A DNA stretch of 34,218 nucleotides from Deltaproteobacteria bacterium (GTDB lineage: Bacteria; UBA10199; DSSB01; JACPFA01). The notes under the pieces are model-generated. The model searched no databases and was not told where the DNA came from. It saw nothing but the letters and a program-made list of their open reading frames with translations. Of the stretch, positions 22,969 through 31,011 are shown in pieces. The position numbers and the translations under genes are program-made. Location: contig JACPFA010000030.1 in assembly GCA_016183235.1 (NCBI GenBank), forward strand, positions 1-34,218, in the 5' to 3' direction. Within the stretch, counting starts at the first letter, position 1, and the number at the start of each line of letters is the position of its first letter.

Positions 22969-25908
22969 ATGGTTGATGGGGTTGGAGATGCAAAACAAAA
23001 GGCCATCTTGAGTTGTGAGCCTAATACTCAAGGCTTAGCCGCCGAGGCTGCAGGACAGGCTGAAATGCAAAATTTAGAGAGGGTAGTGACGGATCCCCAG
23101 TTTATCCCTGCCCAGGACATTTATGACTTTTTACAGTCAGGGACACTCCCTTTAAATCATCCTCTCTCCCTTCGTTCGCGGCAGTGGGGTGCTGTGAATC
23201 GACTGGTGGATAAGATCAAAAATCGCATTCCTCAAGAACTAGCCGAAAATCCAGCCGCTCGTAGTGAATATGAACGTGAACTAATCACCCAAATTTTAGC
23301 GGAGTTTTATTTTCCACGCTCTTTAGGGTTGGTCTATGATGCTCAGATGGAAACGGCATTGGATGCCACCCAGGCCCTAGAGCAACAGGCCGTGCAGTGT
23401 CGGGAGTTGAGTTACATCTTTGTAATTATGGCAAGGCAGGCGGGGTTGAATGCCTTTTTTATGGGGGTCGATCGCTACCAAGATGGCCGTACCCCTTACG
23501 AAATGGGCATGGGCCATATGCTAGCAGGCGTGTTGCTGAGCGATGGCACGGTATTGCAAGCAGACCCTACCGAAGAGTTTGTCAGCAGTGAGGTCATGCC
23601 CGGCCATTGTGAAGTGCATTTTGAAAGTGATCAGGAGGTAGCGAGTGATTATGTAGCTAGCAAGGCCTTTTTTGAGGATCTTAAAAGTAGAAGCGAAAAT
23701 GCCAATGAGTTTTATTATCGAGCGGCGATTCTCAACCCCGAGAATGGCATGGCCCGTTTAGGAAATTTGTATCACGCTAAATTTGATAGTGCAACAGAAG
23801 CTATCGGTTATTACCAAAACTTAGCTAATTATCTTCCCCATAACCCTGAAATTCAATTAGTGACGGGTCAGGTTTATGCACAATCTCAAGATGGCGACCA
23901 GGCCCTCTTTTATTTTCAACGTGCCATCGAATTATCAAAAGATGTGGTTTACGCCGAAGCCTATCTGTCTAGCATTGAGGTGTTGGAAGCAGCCATGCAA
24001 AAGTATAAGCCAATGCCTTTAAATTTATCTTTCGAAGAAAAGCAAAATCGTTGGGTGCAGTTACATTTAACCTTACTCAATTGCGAACCCTACAATGCCT
24101 ACGACGCCTATCTTTTGGAAAAGGCATCCCAATTGTTTCTAGAAACCTTGCAAAAAAATCGTGTTGAGCTGGGGGATAGTGATTATGAGCAAGAAGATCT
24201 CTTAAAACAGGCAGAAGATTTTGTTGCCCGGCATCGCATTGCTTTTGACCAATTGCCAAGTGTGGTCAAAGAATTAACAGAATTGGGTTATTACACTGAG
24301 GCCCTCAAGCTAACTGAGCGATTTTTGGGTTTGAACGGCTGGTTGCAGTTATGGCAAGCAGACGACAGAACGACTCTTAATATGGAGCTACTCCACGGAG
24401 AAATTCCCTATCTTAAGGGACTGAAGGCCCTTGCCAAAGAGAATTGGCAAAACTCTCCACATTGGGCAGAGATAACTCACCTATTTAGCCGGGTCATGGC
24501 TGACGAAGGCTACCCCGGTAGCGGCCATTTTACCCTGGCCGTTCGGTTTGCCAAGAGGCTTTTGTTGTTGGTCCCTAACGACATTGAGGCGCGCCAATTT
24601 TTGGCCTTGGCCTTTGCAATAAACCCCGAGTTACAGGAAGAAGGGGACACCTTCGATTTATCTGATAGTTCTACCCATCAACCCTTCTTGCAGGCGCTGG
24701 CCGTGCTTGAAGCCGATTCTTCTGAAATACGTCGTGCAAAATTATTGGAATTTTCAGATGGGCTAAGGGCCTTCTTAGAAGAAGAATCCCCAGATGGGCT
24801 TCAACGTATTTTCTATTTTTTAGAATATTATTTTTTAGAAAGACAAGACCTCGAATCTCTCAAAATACTTTTAAAGCTACGAGAAGATCTTAATATTCAG
24901 TTTGATCTAAACCGTTTTTTAACCGCAACCCATTATGAAAAAATGGGCGATTTACTCATGACCGATGCAGATCTCAAGGTAAAGACATGGGCCAGACGTT
25001 GTTATACCACGGCGGCTATGGCGCAAGAGAGTTTGTGGGCCGATGATCCTAAGGGCTTTGTTGCTAAGGTCGGTGAATTAGTGAGGGTAAAAAACGCCAG
25101 CCCCAAAGATAGTCAATGGATCGATCAAGATTTTATAACCCATTATCTCAATGCTCATTTTACAGTTGGGTTTAAATCAGTGACTTCTCCATCTTTGGAA
25201 CAAAGTTACCGGCGTGATCTTAGTCTTTTAAGTGGGCTCAACATGAAAAACTCCGAGCATTATCACAGGGCCCTGCAGGTCTTTGCCAATCGGCTCGTTA
25301 CCATAGCCATCTATCCCCCAGAGGCCTATGCGGGCTTGGATCCACTCGATGTATTGGGAAAAAAGGCGGTGGAATTATTAGAGGTGCTTGAAACCCGAAA
25401 GCGGTTTTTTGCCAAACATGGGTTAGCGGAAAATATTCGTGTTGAAGAAAGACAATTTCTATTTTTAGAATTGGTGTCGGAGGTGGTCAAACAGGGATAT
25501 TCTTTGCGTGAAATACAAACAGCCGTGCCCCTGGAATTTTGGGTAGCCCTTTCTCCGGTGGCAGCGGAAGCTGGTTTTGAAACAGAAGATTCCTTATTAG
25601 TTATTCAGGCAGCCTTGGCCTACCTCGACCTCTTTGCAGAAGACGGCCAAAGCACGGCTATTGCTATTCTCGAAAAATTGGCTAAAAAGTATTCGGGCAA
25701 GATGGATCAAACGGTTTTTTCTTTTGATGTAGATACGTTAGGTGATCACCCCTTTGGTCCGCTGGTCCCTTATTTCAAGGCATTCGAGAGCAAGCAAAGG
25801 CAAGCTCAAAGCGCCTATCAAATCGCCGAGAGCCTTGCGCGTGAGGCCAATCGCTCTGATTTGGCCCAGTCTTTTAGTCTTTTAGAAAATCGTCTAGAAA
25901 TGCCTTAA
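22969..25908 (+). CDS. Transglutaminase-like domain protein with TPR-like helical region
   Basis: The 979-residue protein has no signal or membrane segment and is probably cytoplasmic. Residues ~50-205 resemble the transglutaminase/SirB1-like fold. Helices lead to AVQCRELSYIFVIMARQAGL (C144), then GMGHMLAGVLLSDG (H183) and VLQADPTEE (D199), a plausible Cys-His-Asp triad in the right order and spacing. Next come TPR-like helix pairs, e.g. EFYYRAAILNPENGMARLG, NPEIQLVTGQVYAQ, DQALFYFQRAIELSKD. The remaining ~650 residues are helical with weaker repeats (e.g. RFAKRLLLLVPNDIEARQFLALAFA). TPRs usually hold partner proteins. Expression should depend on RpoN and an activator (promoter 22921-22936). 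ATG 22969 has GGGAG five bases upstream. The 3' end overlaps the convergent gene at 25874 by 35 bases. Peptidase, amidase or inactive scaffold are all possible. Confidence 0.75.
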   Translation: MVDGVGDAKQKAILSCEPNTQGLAAEAAGQAEMQNLERVVTDPQFIPAQDIYDFLQSGTLPLNHPLSLRSRQWGAVNRLVDKIKNRIPQELAENPAARSEYERELITQILAEFYFPRSLGLVYDAQMETALDATQALEQQAVQCRELSYIFVIMARQAGLNAFFMGVDRYQDGRTPYEMGMGHMLAGVLLSDGTVLQADPTEEFVSSEVMPGHCEVHFESDQEVASDYVASKAFFEDLKSRSENANEFYYRAAILNPENGMARLGNLYHAKFDSATEAIGYYQNLANYLPHNPEIQLVTGQVYAQSQDGDQALFYFQRAIELSKDVVYAEAYLSSIEVLEAAMQKYKPMPLNLSFEEKQNRWVQLHLTLLNCEPYNAYDAYLLEKASQLFLETLQKNRVELGDSDYEQEDLLKQAEDFVARHRIAFDQLPSVVKELTELGYYTEALKLTERFLGLNGWLQLWQADDRTTLNMELLHGEIPYLKGLKALAKENWQNSPHWAEITHLFSRVMADEGYPGSGHFTLAVRFAKRLLLLVPNDIEARQFLALAFAINPELQEEGDTFDLSDSSTHQPFLQALAVLEADSSEIRRAKLLEFSDGLRAFLEEESPDGLQRIFYFLEYYFLERQDLESLKILLKLREDLNIQFDLNRFLTATHYEKMGDLLMTDADLKVKTWARRCYTTAAMAQESLWADDPKGFVAKVGELVRVKNASPKDSQWIDQDFITHYLNAHFTVGFKSVTSPSLEQSYRRDLSLLSGLNMKNSEHYHRALQVFANRLVTIAIYPPEAYAGLDPLDVLGKKAVELLEVLETRKRFFAKHGLAENIRVEERQFLFLELVSEVVKQGYSLREIQTAVPLEFWVALSPVAAEAGFETEDSLLVIQAALAYLDLFAEDGQSTAIAILEKLAKKYSGKMDQTVFSFDVDTLGDHPFGPLVPYFKAFESKQRQAQSAYQIAESLAREANRSDLAQSFSLLENRLEMP

Positions 25909-26119
25909 TTTCTGGGTCTTGAGCCTCTAACTTTTTAACCACTTGGGTTTTGGGTGGGTTTTTTTCAGGCAATTCCCGGGTGCTTAGCCCCAAGAATTTT
26001 TGCAACAGGGCCTTGGGCCCTGGAAAAGAAGCGGGATCAGCGATGCCCTTGGCTTCGGGGGCTAAAGGCCTAGCCCTCGGTTTAAGCCAAAATTGTTTTA
26101 AACCTTCAAATAAGCTCAT
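25874..26119 (-). CDS. Small protein encoded directly after radA
   Basis: The 81-residue product begins with an amphipathic stretch MSLFEGLKQFWLKPRARP, has a Pro/Ala-rich middle and ends with an acidic helix PEIKAFLDDFLKD. No family recognised; no signal peptide. Its ATG lies one base after the radA stop (TAA then TATG), which strongly suggests translational coupling and supports a real gene. Its last 35 bases overlap the 3' end of the convergent transglutaminase/TPR gene, so the two transcripts are partly complementary. Confidence 0.6.
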   Translation of the reverse strand: MSLFEGLKQFWLKPRARPLAPEAKGIADPASFPGPKALLQKFLGLSTRELPEKNPPKTQVVKKLEAQDPEIKAFLDDFLKD

Positions 26120-26120
26120 A

Positions 26121-27497
26121 TTATTTTAGAAATCCCAATGCTTCGTGTACGGTGGTTACAGGATAAAATTCAATCCCCGATAAATCTTTATTGCCTTGAA
26201 CCGCTTTTAAATCTTGAGCGGATTTTTTGGGTAATAAAATATTTTTATAACCCAACTTTTTTCCTTCTAAAATTCTAAACAATGCCCCGGCCACGGGCCG
26301 AATTTCTCCGGTCAGCCCCACTTCGCCTAACACCAAATACGAGGGAGGCAGCATTTTATTTTTAAGGCTAGACACCATGGCTAACAAAACCCCCAAGTCA
26401 ATCGCGGGTTCTTCTAGCGAAAGCCCGCCTACCACGTTAATAAAAATGTCTTGATTGGCAAGCACGAATCCGCAAACTTTTTCTAACACCGCGGCCAGCA
26501 ATGCCACGCGGCTTGAATCCACCCCCACCGTCACACGGCGGGGCGTCGCCAAATGACTTGGCACCACCAAGGCTTGCAATTCCGCCAAAATAGGGCGGGT
26601 GCCTTCTAAAGAAGATACGACTACAGAACCAGGGCGCGATTGTTCTTTGTGCGATAAAAAGAAAGAAGAAGGATTTTCAATTTCCAGCAAGCCCTGTTCG
26701 CCCATTTCAAAAACCCCAACCTCGTGAGTTGCGCCATAACGATTTTTAAACGTGCGCAGCAAACGATAGGGTTGCCCCCGATCGCCTTCGAAATAAAGTA
26801 CGGTGTCTACCAAGTGTTCTAAAATCTTGGGGCCAGCGAGCGACCCTTCTTTGGTAATGTGCCCAACCAGCCAAGTGACTAAACCTTTCGACTTGGTGAA
26901 ATAGAGGAGCTTGCCTGCACATTCCCTCACTTGACTCACCGAGCCAGGGGCTGAACCTAAATCGGGCAAGTAGACAGTTTGAATGGAATCAACGACCAAA
27001 AAATCAGGCTCGTATTGGGCAACCGTTTGCAACGCGACCTCCAAATTATTTTCAGAAAGCACCGTGATGTTTTGATTTTGAATGCCTAAACGTTCAGCAC
27101 GTAACCGAATTTGCGCTAAAGATTCTTCACCCGTGAGATAAAAAGTTTTTTTGCCTGCTTGAGTGAGTTGGTTTTGAATTTGTAAAACCAAAGTTGATTT
27201 TCCAATGCCAGGGTCGCCGCCTAGTAAAGTGGTGCTACCTGTTACGAGCCCACCGCCTAACAGGCGGTCTAATTCGTGAATACCCGTGATGATGCGTGAA
27301 TTTGAATCCATTTCAATTTGAGTGAGGGGCAAAGGTTTTGAATTTAAGGTATAAAAAGAAGCCGCTTGGTTATCGCTGCGCTCCATGCGTTCTTCTACCA
27401 AGGTATTCCATTGTTGGCATTCGGGGCATTTGCCTAACCATTTGGGAGTTTGATAACCACATTGTTGGCAGGCAAAGAGGCTCGACTTTTTAGACAT
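26121..27497 (-). CDS. radA: DNA repair protein RadA (Sms)
   Basis: RadA is a hexameric DnaB-like helicase that extends recombination intermediates. The N-terminal zinc finger uses C10, C13, C24 and C27 (CQQCGYQTPKWLGKCPEC). The RecA-like core has Walker A GGDPGIGKST near residue 95, Walker B FLVVDSIQT, and the RadA-specific KNRYGATHEVGVFEM (KNRFG motif; Phe is Tyr here, a common change). The C-terminal Lon-protease-like domain (about 280-458) has VGLTGEIRPV. Length 458 is typical. A GAGG lies just before the ATG. It follows the PII gene by 40 bases but a weak terminator may separate them. Confidence 0.97.
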   Translation of the reverse strand: MSKKSSLFACQQCGYQTPKWLGKCPECQQWNTLVEERMERSDNQAASFYTLNSKPLPLTQIEMDSNSRIITGIHELDRLLGGGLVTGSTTLLGGDPGIGKSTLVLQIQNQLTQAGKKTFYLTGEESLAQIRLRAERLGIQNQNITVLSENNLEVALQTVAQYEPDFLVVDSIQTVYLPDLGSAPGSVSQVRECAGKLLYFTKSKGLVTWLVGHITKEGSLAGPKILEHLVDTVLYFEGDRGQPYRLLRTFKNRYGATHEVGVFEMGEQGLLEIENPSSFFLSHKEQSRPGSVVVSSLEGTRPILAELQALVVPSHLATPRRVTVGVDSSRVALLAAVLEKVCGFVLANQDIFINVVGGLSLEEPAIDLGVLLAMVSSLKNKMLPPSYLVLGEVGLTGEIRPVAGALFRILEGKKLGYKNILLPKKSAQDLKAVQGNKDLSGIEFYPVTTVHEALGFLK

Positions 27498-27516
27498 GCC
27501 TCATGTGTAGCATAAC

Positions 27517-27537
27517 AAAAAAGCCAAGGGAAGTTCC

Positions 27538-27539
<2 letters not shown>
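27517..27539 (-). terminator. Weak intrinsic terminator after the PII gene
   Basis: On the minus strand AGGGAACTTCCCT (5-bp stem, 3-base loop) is followed by TGGC and six T. The stem overlaps the PII stop codon. It may give partial read-through into radA. Confidence 0.4.
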
Positions 27540-27894
<355 letters not shown>

Positions 27895-27923
27895 TTAGGG
27901 GGAAGCTTAATGCTTCCCCCTAA
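27895..27923 (-). promoter_or_regulatory. Perfect hairpin between amtB and the PII gene
   Basis: TTAGGGGGAAGC (27895-27906) and GCTTCCCCCTAA (27912-27923) form a perfect 12-bp stem with a 5-base loop. No U-run follows, so it is more likely an RNA stability or processing element, or partial terminator, setting the ratio of AmtB to PII. Role inferred. Confidence 0.7.
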
Positions 27924-27932
27924 TATAATCAA

Positions 27933-29315
27933 TTAACTTTGTGAACGAGCTTGAACGAAGTCGGGATAGGCGATGTTACCATGTTCGCCATAGTCAAGGC
28001 CTTCCATTTCTTCATCTTCGCTCACTCGTAGCCCTAAAACCGCCTTAATGATTGCCCAAGTGATCAAAGCAACAACCAGGGTAAAGCCGCCCACTGCTAA
28101 GACGCCTTTAATTTGAGCCATTAATAAGGTGGCACCACCGCCAAACAAGAGGCCATTGCCCGTGGTAGCAGGTTGAAATTGATCTTGCGCAAACAGCCCA
28201 ACACACAAGGTTCCGAATATCCCACAAACTAAGTGCACGGAAAGGGCACCCACCGGGTCGTCAATTTTGATTTTATCAAAAAACATAACCGATAAAACCA
28301 CCAGTGCTCCAGCTAGTAAGCCAATGATAACCGAGCTACCCACGCTTACAAAGGCGCAAGGTGCGGTGATGGCCACTAAGCCGGCTAAGGCGCCGTTTAA
28401 AATCATGGTAAGGTCGGGTTTTTTTAACAGCAGCCAAGAAACAACCGTTGCACCAAGAATAGCGGCAGCGGCAGCTGAATTGGTAGTGACGGCTATATGA
28501 GCAATGGCATCACCTACTGACATGGTTGAGCCAGGGTTAAAACCAAACCAACCCAACCATAAGATGAAGGCACCCAAAGTTGCCATGCCTAAGTTATGAC
28601 CTTGAATGGGGTGAACTTTCCCATCTTTGAATTTCCCGATGCGGGGGCCTAACATTAAAACTCCCGCTAAGGCCGCCCAGCCACCCACGGAATGCACCAC
28701 GGTAGAACCAGCAAAGTCCCACATACCAGCAGCAGCCAACCAGCCACCGCCCCATACCCAGTGACCGGTGACAGGATACATAATTCCAACAAGAATGGCT
28801 GAAAAGACGATGAAGGAAATGAATTTGATTCTTTCGGCCACAGCCCCAGAGACGATGGTCGCAGCGGTACCGGCGAAGACCAATTGGAAGAAAAATTTAC
28901 AAATCAATGGAACGCCTGCCCAAGCAATAGAACCATAAACACCTTGGTAGGTATCTCCGGTTGCGGGGCTATTATCGACCCCCGATAAAAGCCAAAGCCC
29001 TTGGGTTCCGAATAGGGGAGAACCATCGCCGAACATGAGGCCCCAGCCTAAGACCCAAAAAGAAAGTGAGGCAACGGCAAAAACAACAAAGTTTTTAGCC
29101 AAAATGTTAACGGCATTCTTGCTTTGACAAAGCCCGGCCTCCACCATGGCAAACCCGGTATTCATAAAGAATACCAAGACGGCGGCTATCAATACCCACA
29201 ACGTGTCGATGGCGATTTTAAGTTCTGCAGTGGTGGGATCATCGGCAAAGGCCAGGGTTGGTATACAAAAAAGCAGCATGGCAAGAAACGAAAACAAGAT
29301 CTTTCTCTTTAACAT
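27933..29315 (-). CDS. amtB: Ammonium transporter AmtB
   Basis: The 460-residue inner-membrane channel imports ammonium. A cleavable signal peptide (KILFSFLAMLLFCIPTLAFA), as in other AmtB proteins, precedes about 11 membrane helices. Family segments: FFMNTGFAMVEAGLC, WALVFAGTAATIVSGAVAERIKF-type FAGTAATIVSGAVAER, the pore His region VVHSVGGWAALAG, LGWFGFNPGS, and HLVCGIFGTLCVG with the second pore His. A cytoplasmic tail (LDYGEHGNIAYPDF) is where PII binds. ATG 29315 has AAGGAG nine bases upstream. A sigma-54 promoter lies at 29437-29452. An upstream frame to 29375 lies in the leader and is rejected. Confidence 0.97.
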   Translation of the reverse strand: MLKRKILFSFLAMLLFCIPTLAFADDPTTAELKIAIDTLWVLIAAVLVFFMNTGFAMVEAGLCQSKNAVNILAKNFVVFAVASLSFWVLGWGLMFGDGSPLFGTQGLWLLSGVDNSPATGDTYQGVYGSIAWAGVPLICKFFFQLVFAGTAATIVSGAVAERIKFISFIVFSAILVGIMYPVTGHWVWGGGWLAAAGMWDFAGSTVVHSVGGWAALAGVLMLGPRIGKFKDGKVHPIQGHNLGMATLGAFILWLGWFGFNPGSTMSVGDAIAHIAVTTNSAAAAAILGATVVSWLLLKKPDLTMILNGALAGLVAITAPCAFVSVGSSVIIGLLAGALVVLSVMFFDKIKIDDPVGALSVHLVCGIFGTLCVGLFAQDQFQPATTGNGLLFGGGATLLMAQIKGVLAVGGFTLVVALITWAIIKAVLGLRVSEDEEMEGLDYGEHGNIAYPDFVQARSQS

Positions 29316-29349
29316 GATTACATTCTCCTTATCGATTATGATGGCAATC

Positions 29350-29379
29350 CAGGGTGGCCCCTTGCGGGAATCCACCCTG
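29350..29379 (-). promoter_or_regulatory. Hairpin in the amtB leader
   Basis: CAGGGTGG (29350-29357) pairs with CCACCCTG (29372-29379), a perfect 8-bp GC-rich stem with a 14-base loop. It lies 34 bases before the amtB start, inside the leader made from the sigma-54 promoter. No U-run; a post-transcriptional role is possible. Confidence 0.5.
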
Positions 29380-29436
29380 TTCTCTTGCCACTCGTTAAAC
29401 TTTCAATCCCACACCTATTTTTTGCCTACTGAGCTT

Positions 29437-29452
29437 TGCAATAGAGATGCCA
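29437..29452 (-). promoter_or_regulatory. Sigma-54 promoter of amtB-PII
   Basis: On the minus strand TGGCATCTCTATTGCA fits TGGCAC-N5-TTGCW with one change; GG and GC are 10 bases apart. Start of transcription near 29425 gives a ~110-base leader. NtrC with sigma-54 is the usual control of amtB-glnK in proteobacteria. No convincing NtrC site was identified by eye. Confidence 0.75.
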
Positions 29453-29579
29453 AGTCTCCACTTATTTATAACTTGTTGAAATTCTTTCATTTGTTTTTTA
29501 GGATGGGCTTTGTCACACTCAAAAATGTGCCTGGGTTATTAGCAGTGCATAAAATTTAAGCACGAAAGATCTTAATTAC

Positions 29580-30083
29580 ATGCGATGGTTGGTCGACGGT
29601 TACAATTTGCTGCGCGGGGTAAGTTGCTTTGCAAATTTAGAATTGCAAAATCCCACCAAGGCAAAACAAGATTTATTAAATTTTTTAGAAGCCTTTCATC
29701 GGGCTACCGGAGAAAAGGTGCAGGTGTATTTTGATCGTTATAGTCAAACAGGGAATGTCCCGTTGCAAGAAGAGCATGGGGGTATTTCGGTTTTTTATTC
29801 CAGAGGTGGTTATACGGCCGATGAAGAAATAATGCTGCAGATGCGTGAGCAAGGGGAACAAGCGTTGGTGGTGACCTCCGATCGAGAGATCCAGCGTGCG
29901 GCCAAAGCCAGCCGATGCTCCTATTTAGAGGCGCGCGAATTTTATGAGGGAGTGATGGAGATTTTGCATCAGTCAACCGATGATGAAGATGTTATAAATT
30001 CAAGATTGAAAGGTAATGCCTTTCGGCCGAGAGAAGAGAAACGTAAGGCCTTCAATCGATTAAAAAAGTTTTTACAATATTGA
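29580..30083 (+). CDS. NYN-domain protein, YacP-type (putative ribonuclease)
   Basis: The 167-residue protein starts MRWLVDGYNLLRG, the defining acidic strand of YacP/NYN (PIN-like) nucleases. A second acidic strand is VQVYFDRYSQTG, then YTADEEIMLQM and ALVVTSDREIQRAA supply the remaining metal-binding acids. The C-terminal tail is basic (RPREEKRKAFNRLKKFL), suited to RNA binding. The Bacillus relative Rae1/YacP is a ribosome-associated endoribonuclease; the same role here is an inference. The ribosome site is weak. metF starts 22 bases after the stop, and both may share a transcript. Confidence 0.85.
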   Translation: MRWLVDGYNLLRGVSCFANLELQNPTKAKQDLLNFLEAFHRATGEKVQVYFDRYSQTGNVPLQEEHGGISVFYSRGGYTADEEIMLQMREQGEQALVVTSDREIQRAAKASRCSYLEAREFYEGVMEILHQSTDDEDVINSRLKGNAFRPREEKRKAFNRLKKFLQY

Positions 30084-30105
30084 GTATGTATATTAGCGAG
30101 AACCA

Positions 30106-30978
30106 ATGAAATTCTCAGATCTTTATCAAAATGGGCAGTTTCGTTATTCGGTAGAATTGTTTCCCCCCAAATCTCCGGGGAGTGTTGATGCGCTCATTCA
30201 AGAGGTCAAACGCCTTTGTGCAATTCACCCCGCCTATTTTTCGGTGACCTATGGGGCCATGGGTTCAACGCGCGATCTTACCAAAAATATTGTATTGCGA
30301 TTAAAAAAAGAAACGAAAGTACCCATTGCGTCTCACTTCACCTGCATTGCTTCGAATCGAGATCAAATCAAACGTTATGTTGAAGAGATATTATCGCAAG
30401 GCATTGATTTAATCGTGGCGCTGCGGGGAGACGTTCCGCAGGATTTAAAAAACCATGTACCTCCTCAAGATGGTTTTCGTCACGCCAATGAATTGGTAAC
30501 TTTTCTTAAAACTCACTATCCACAATTAAGTATTGCGGTAGCGGGTTATCCCGAAAAACATTTAGAAGCGGCAAGCCCTGAAGAAGATCTGAAAAATCTC
30601 CAACGCAAAGTAGAGGCCGGTGCCGATGTTATTATTACCCAATTATTTTTTGACAACGCAGATTTTTTTAATTTTGTGCAACAAGTAAGAGAAAGGGGAA
30701 TCAAAGTCCCCATTCTGCCAGGGATCTTACCTGTGCAAAATCTCAAACAGGTAGAAAAGTTCACGCAAATGTGCGGGGCCAAATTTCCAAAACCATTGCA
30801 ACAGCGCCTCATCAATTGCCAAAACGATGCCGACCAAATGAAAGCGGTAGGCGTTGAACATGCAACCAGCCAGTGCCGAGAATTGATTGCCAAGCAAGTC
30901 ACAGGCATTCATTTCTACAGTCTCAATAAAGCCGATAGCGTATTGAAAATCGCAGCCAATACGGTTTTGCCTGCTTGA
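30106..30978 (+). CDS. metF: 5,10-methylenetetrahydrofolate reductase
   Basis: It reduces methylene-THF to methyl-THF with FAD and NAD(P)H, supplying methyl groups for methionine. The TIM barrel shows SVELFPPKSPGS with the catalytic Glu (E19), FSVTYGAMGSTRD, SHFTCIASNRDQI, IVALRGDVPQD, ADVIITQLFFDNADFF and VPILPGILPV, all family signatures. Length 290 is typical for the bacterial enzyme without a regulatory domain. The Shine-Dalgarno is weak (GCGAGAA). It follows a YacP-type gene and precedes hemN by 33 bases. Confidence 0.96.
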   Translation: MKFSDLYQNGQFRYSVELFPPKSPGSVDALIQEVKRLCAIHPAYFSVTYGAMGSTRDLTKNIVLRLKKETKVPIASHFTCIASNRDQIKRYVEEILSQGIDLIVALRGDVPQDLKNHVPPQDGFRHANELVTFLKTHYPQLSIAVAGYPEKHLEAASPEEDLKNLQRKVEAGADVIITQLFFDNADFFNFVQQVRERGIKVPILPGILPVQNLKQVEKFTQMCGAKFPKPLQQRLINCQNDADQMKAVGVEHATSQCRELIAKQVTGIHFYSLNKADSVLKIAANTVLPA

Positions 30979-31011
30979 TTATCTCAAGCTATTTGGTTTA
31001 AACCCTTAAGC

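Noticed and set aside
29510-29535. Possible NtrC enhancer site upstream of amtB
   Set aside because: Only a weak GCAC/GTGT dyad with wrong spacing; not enough to call.
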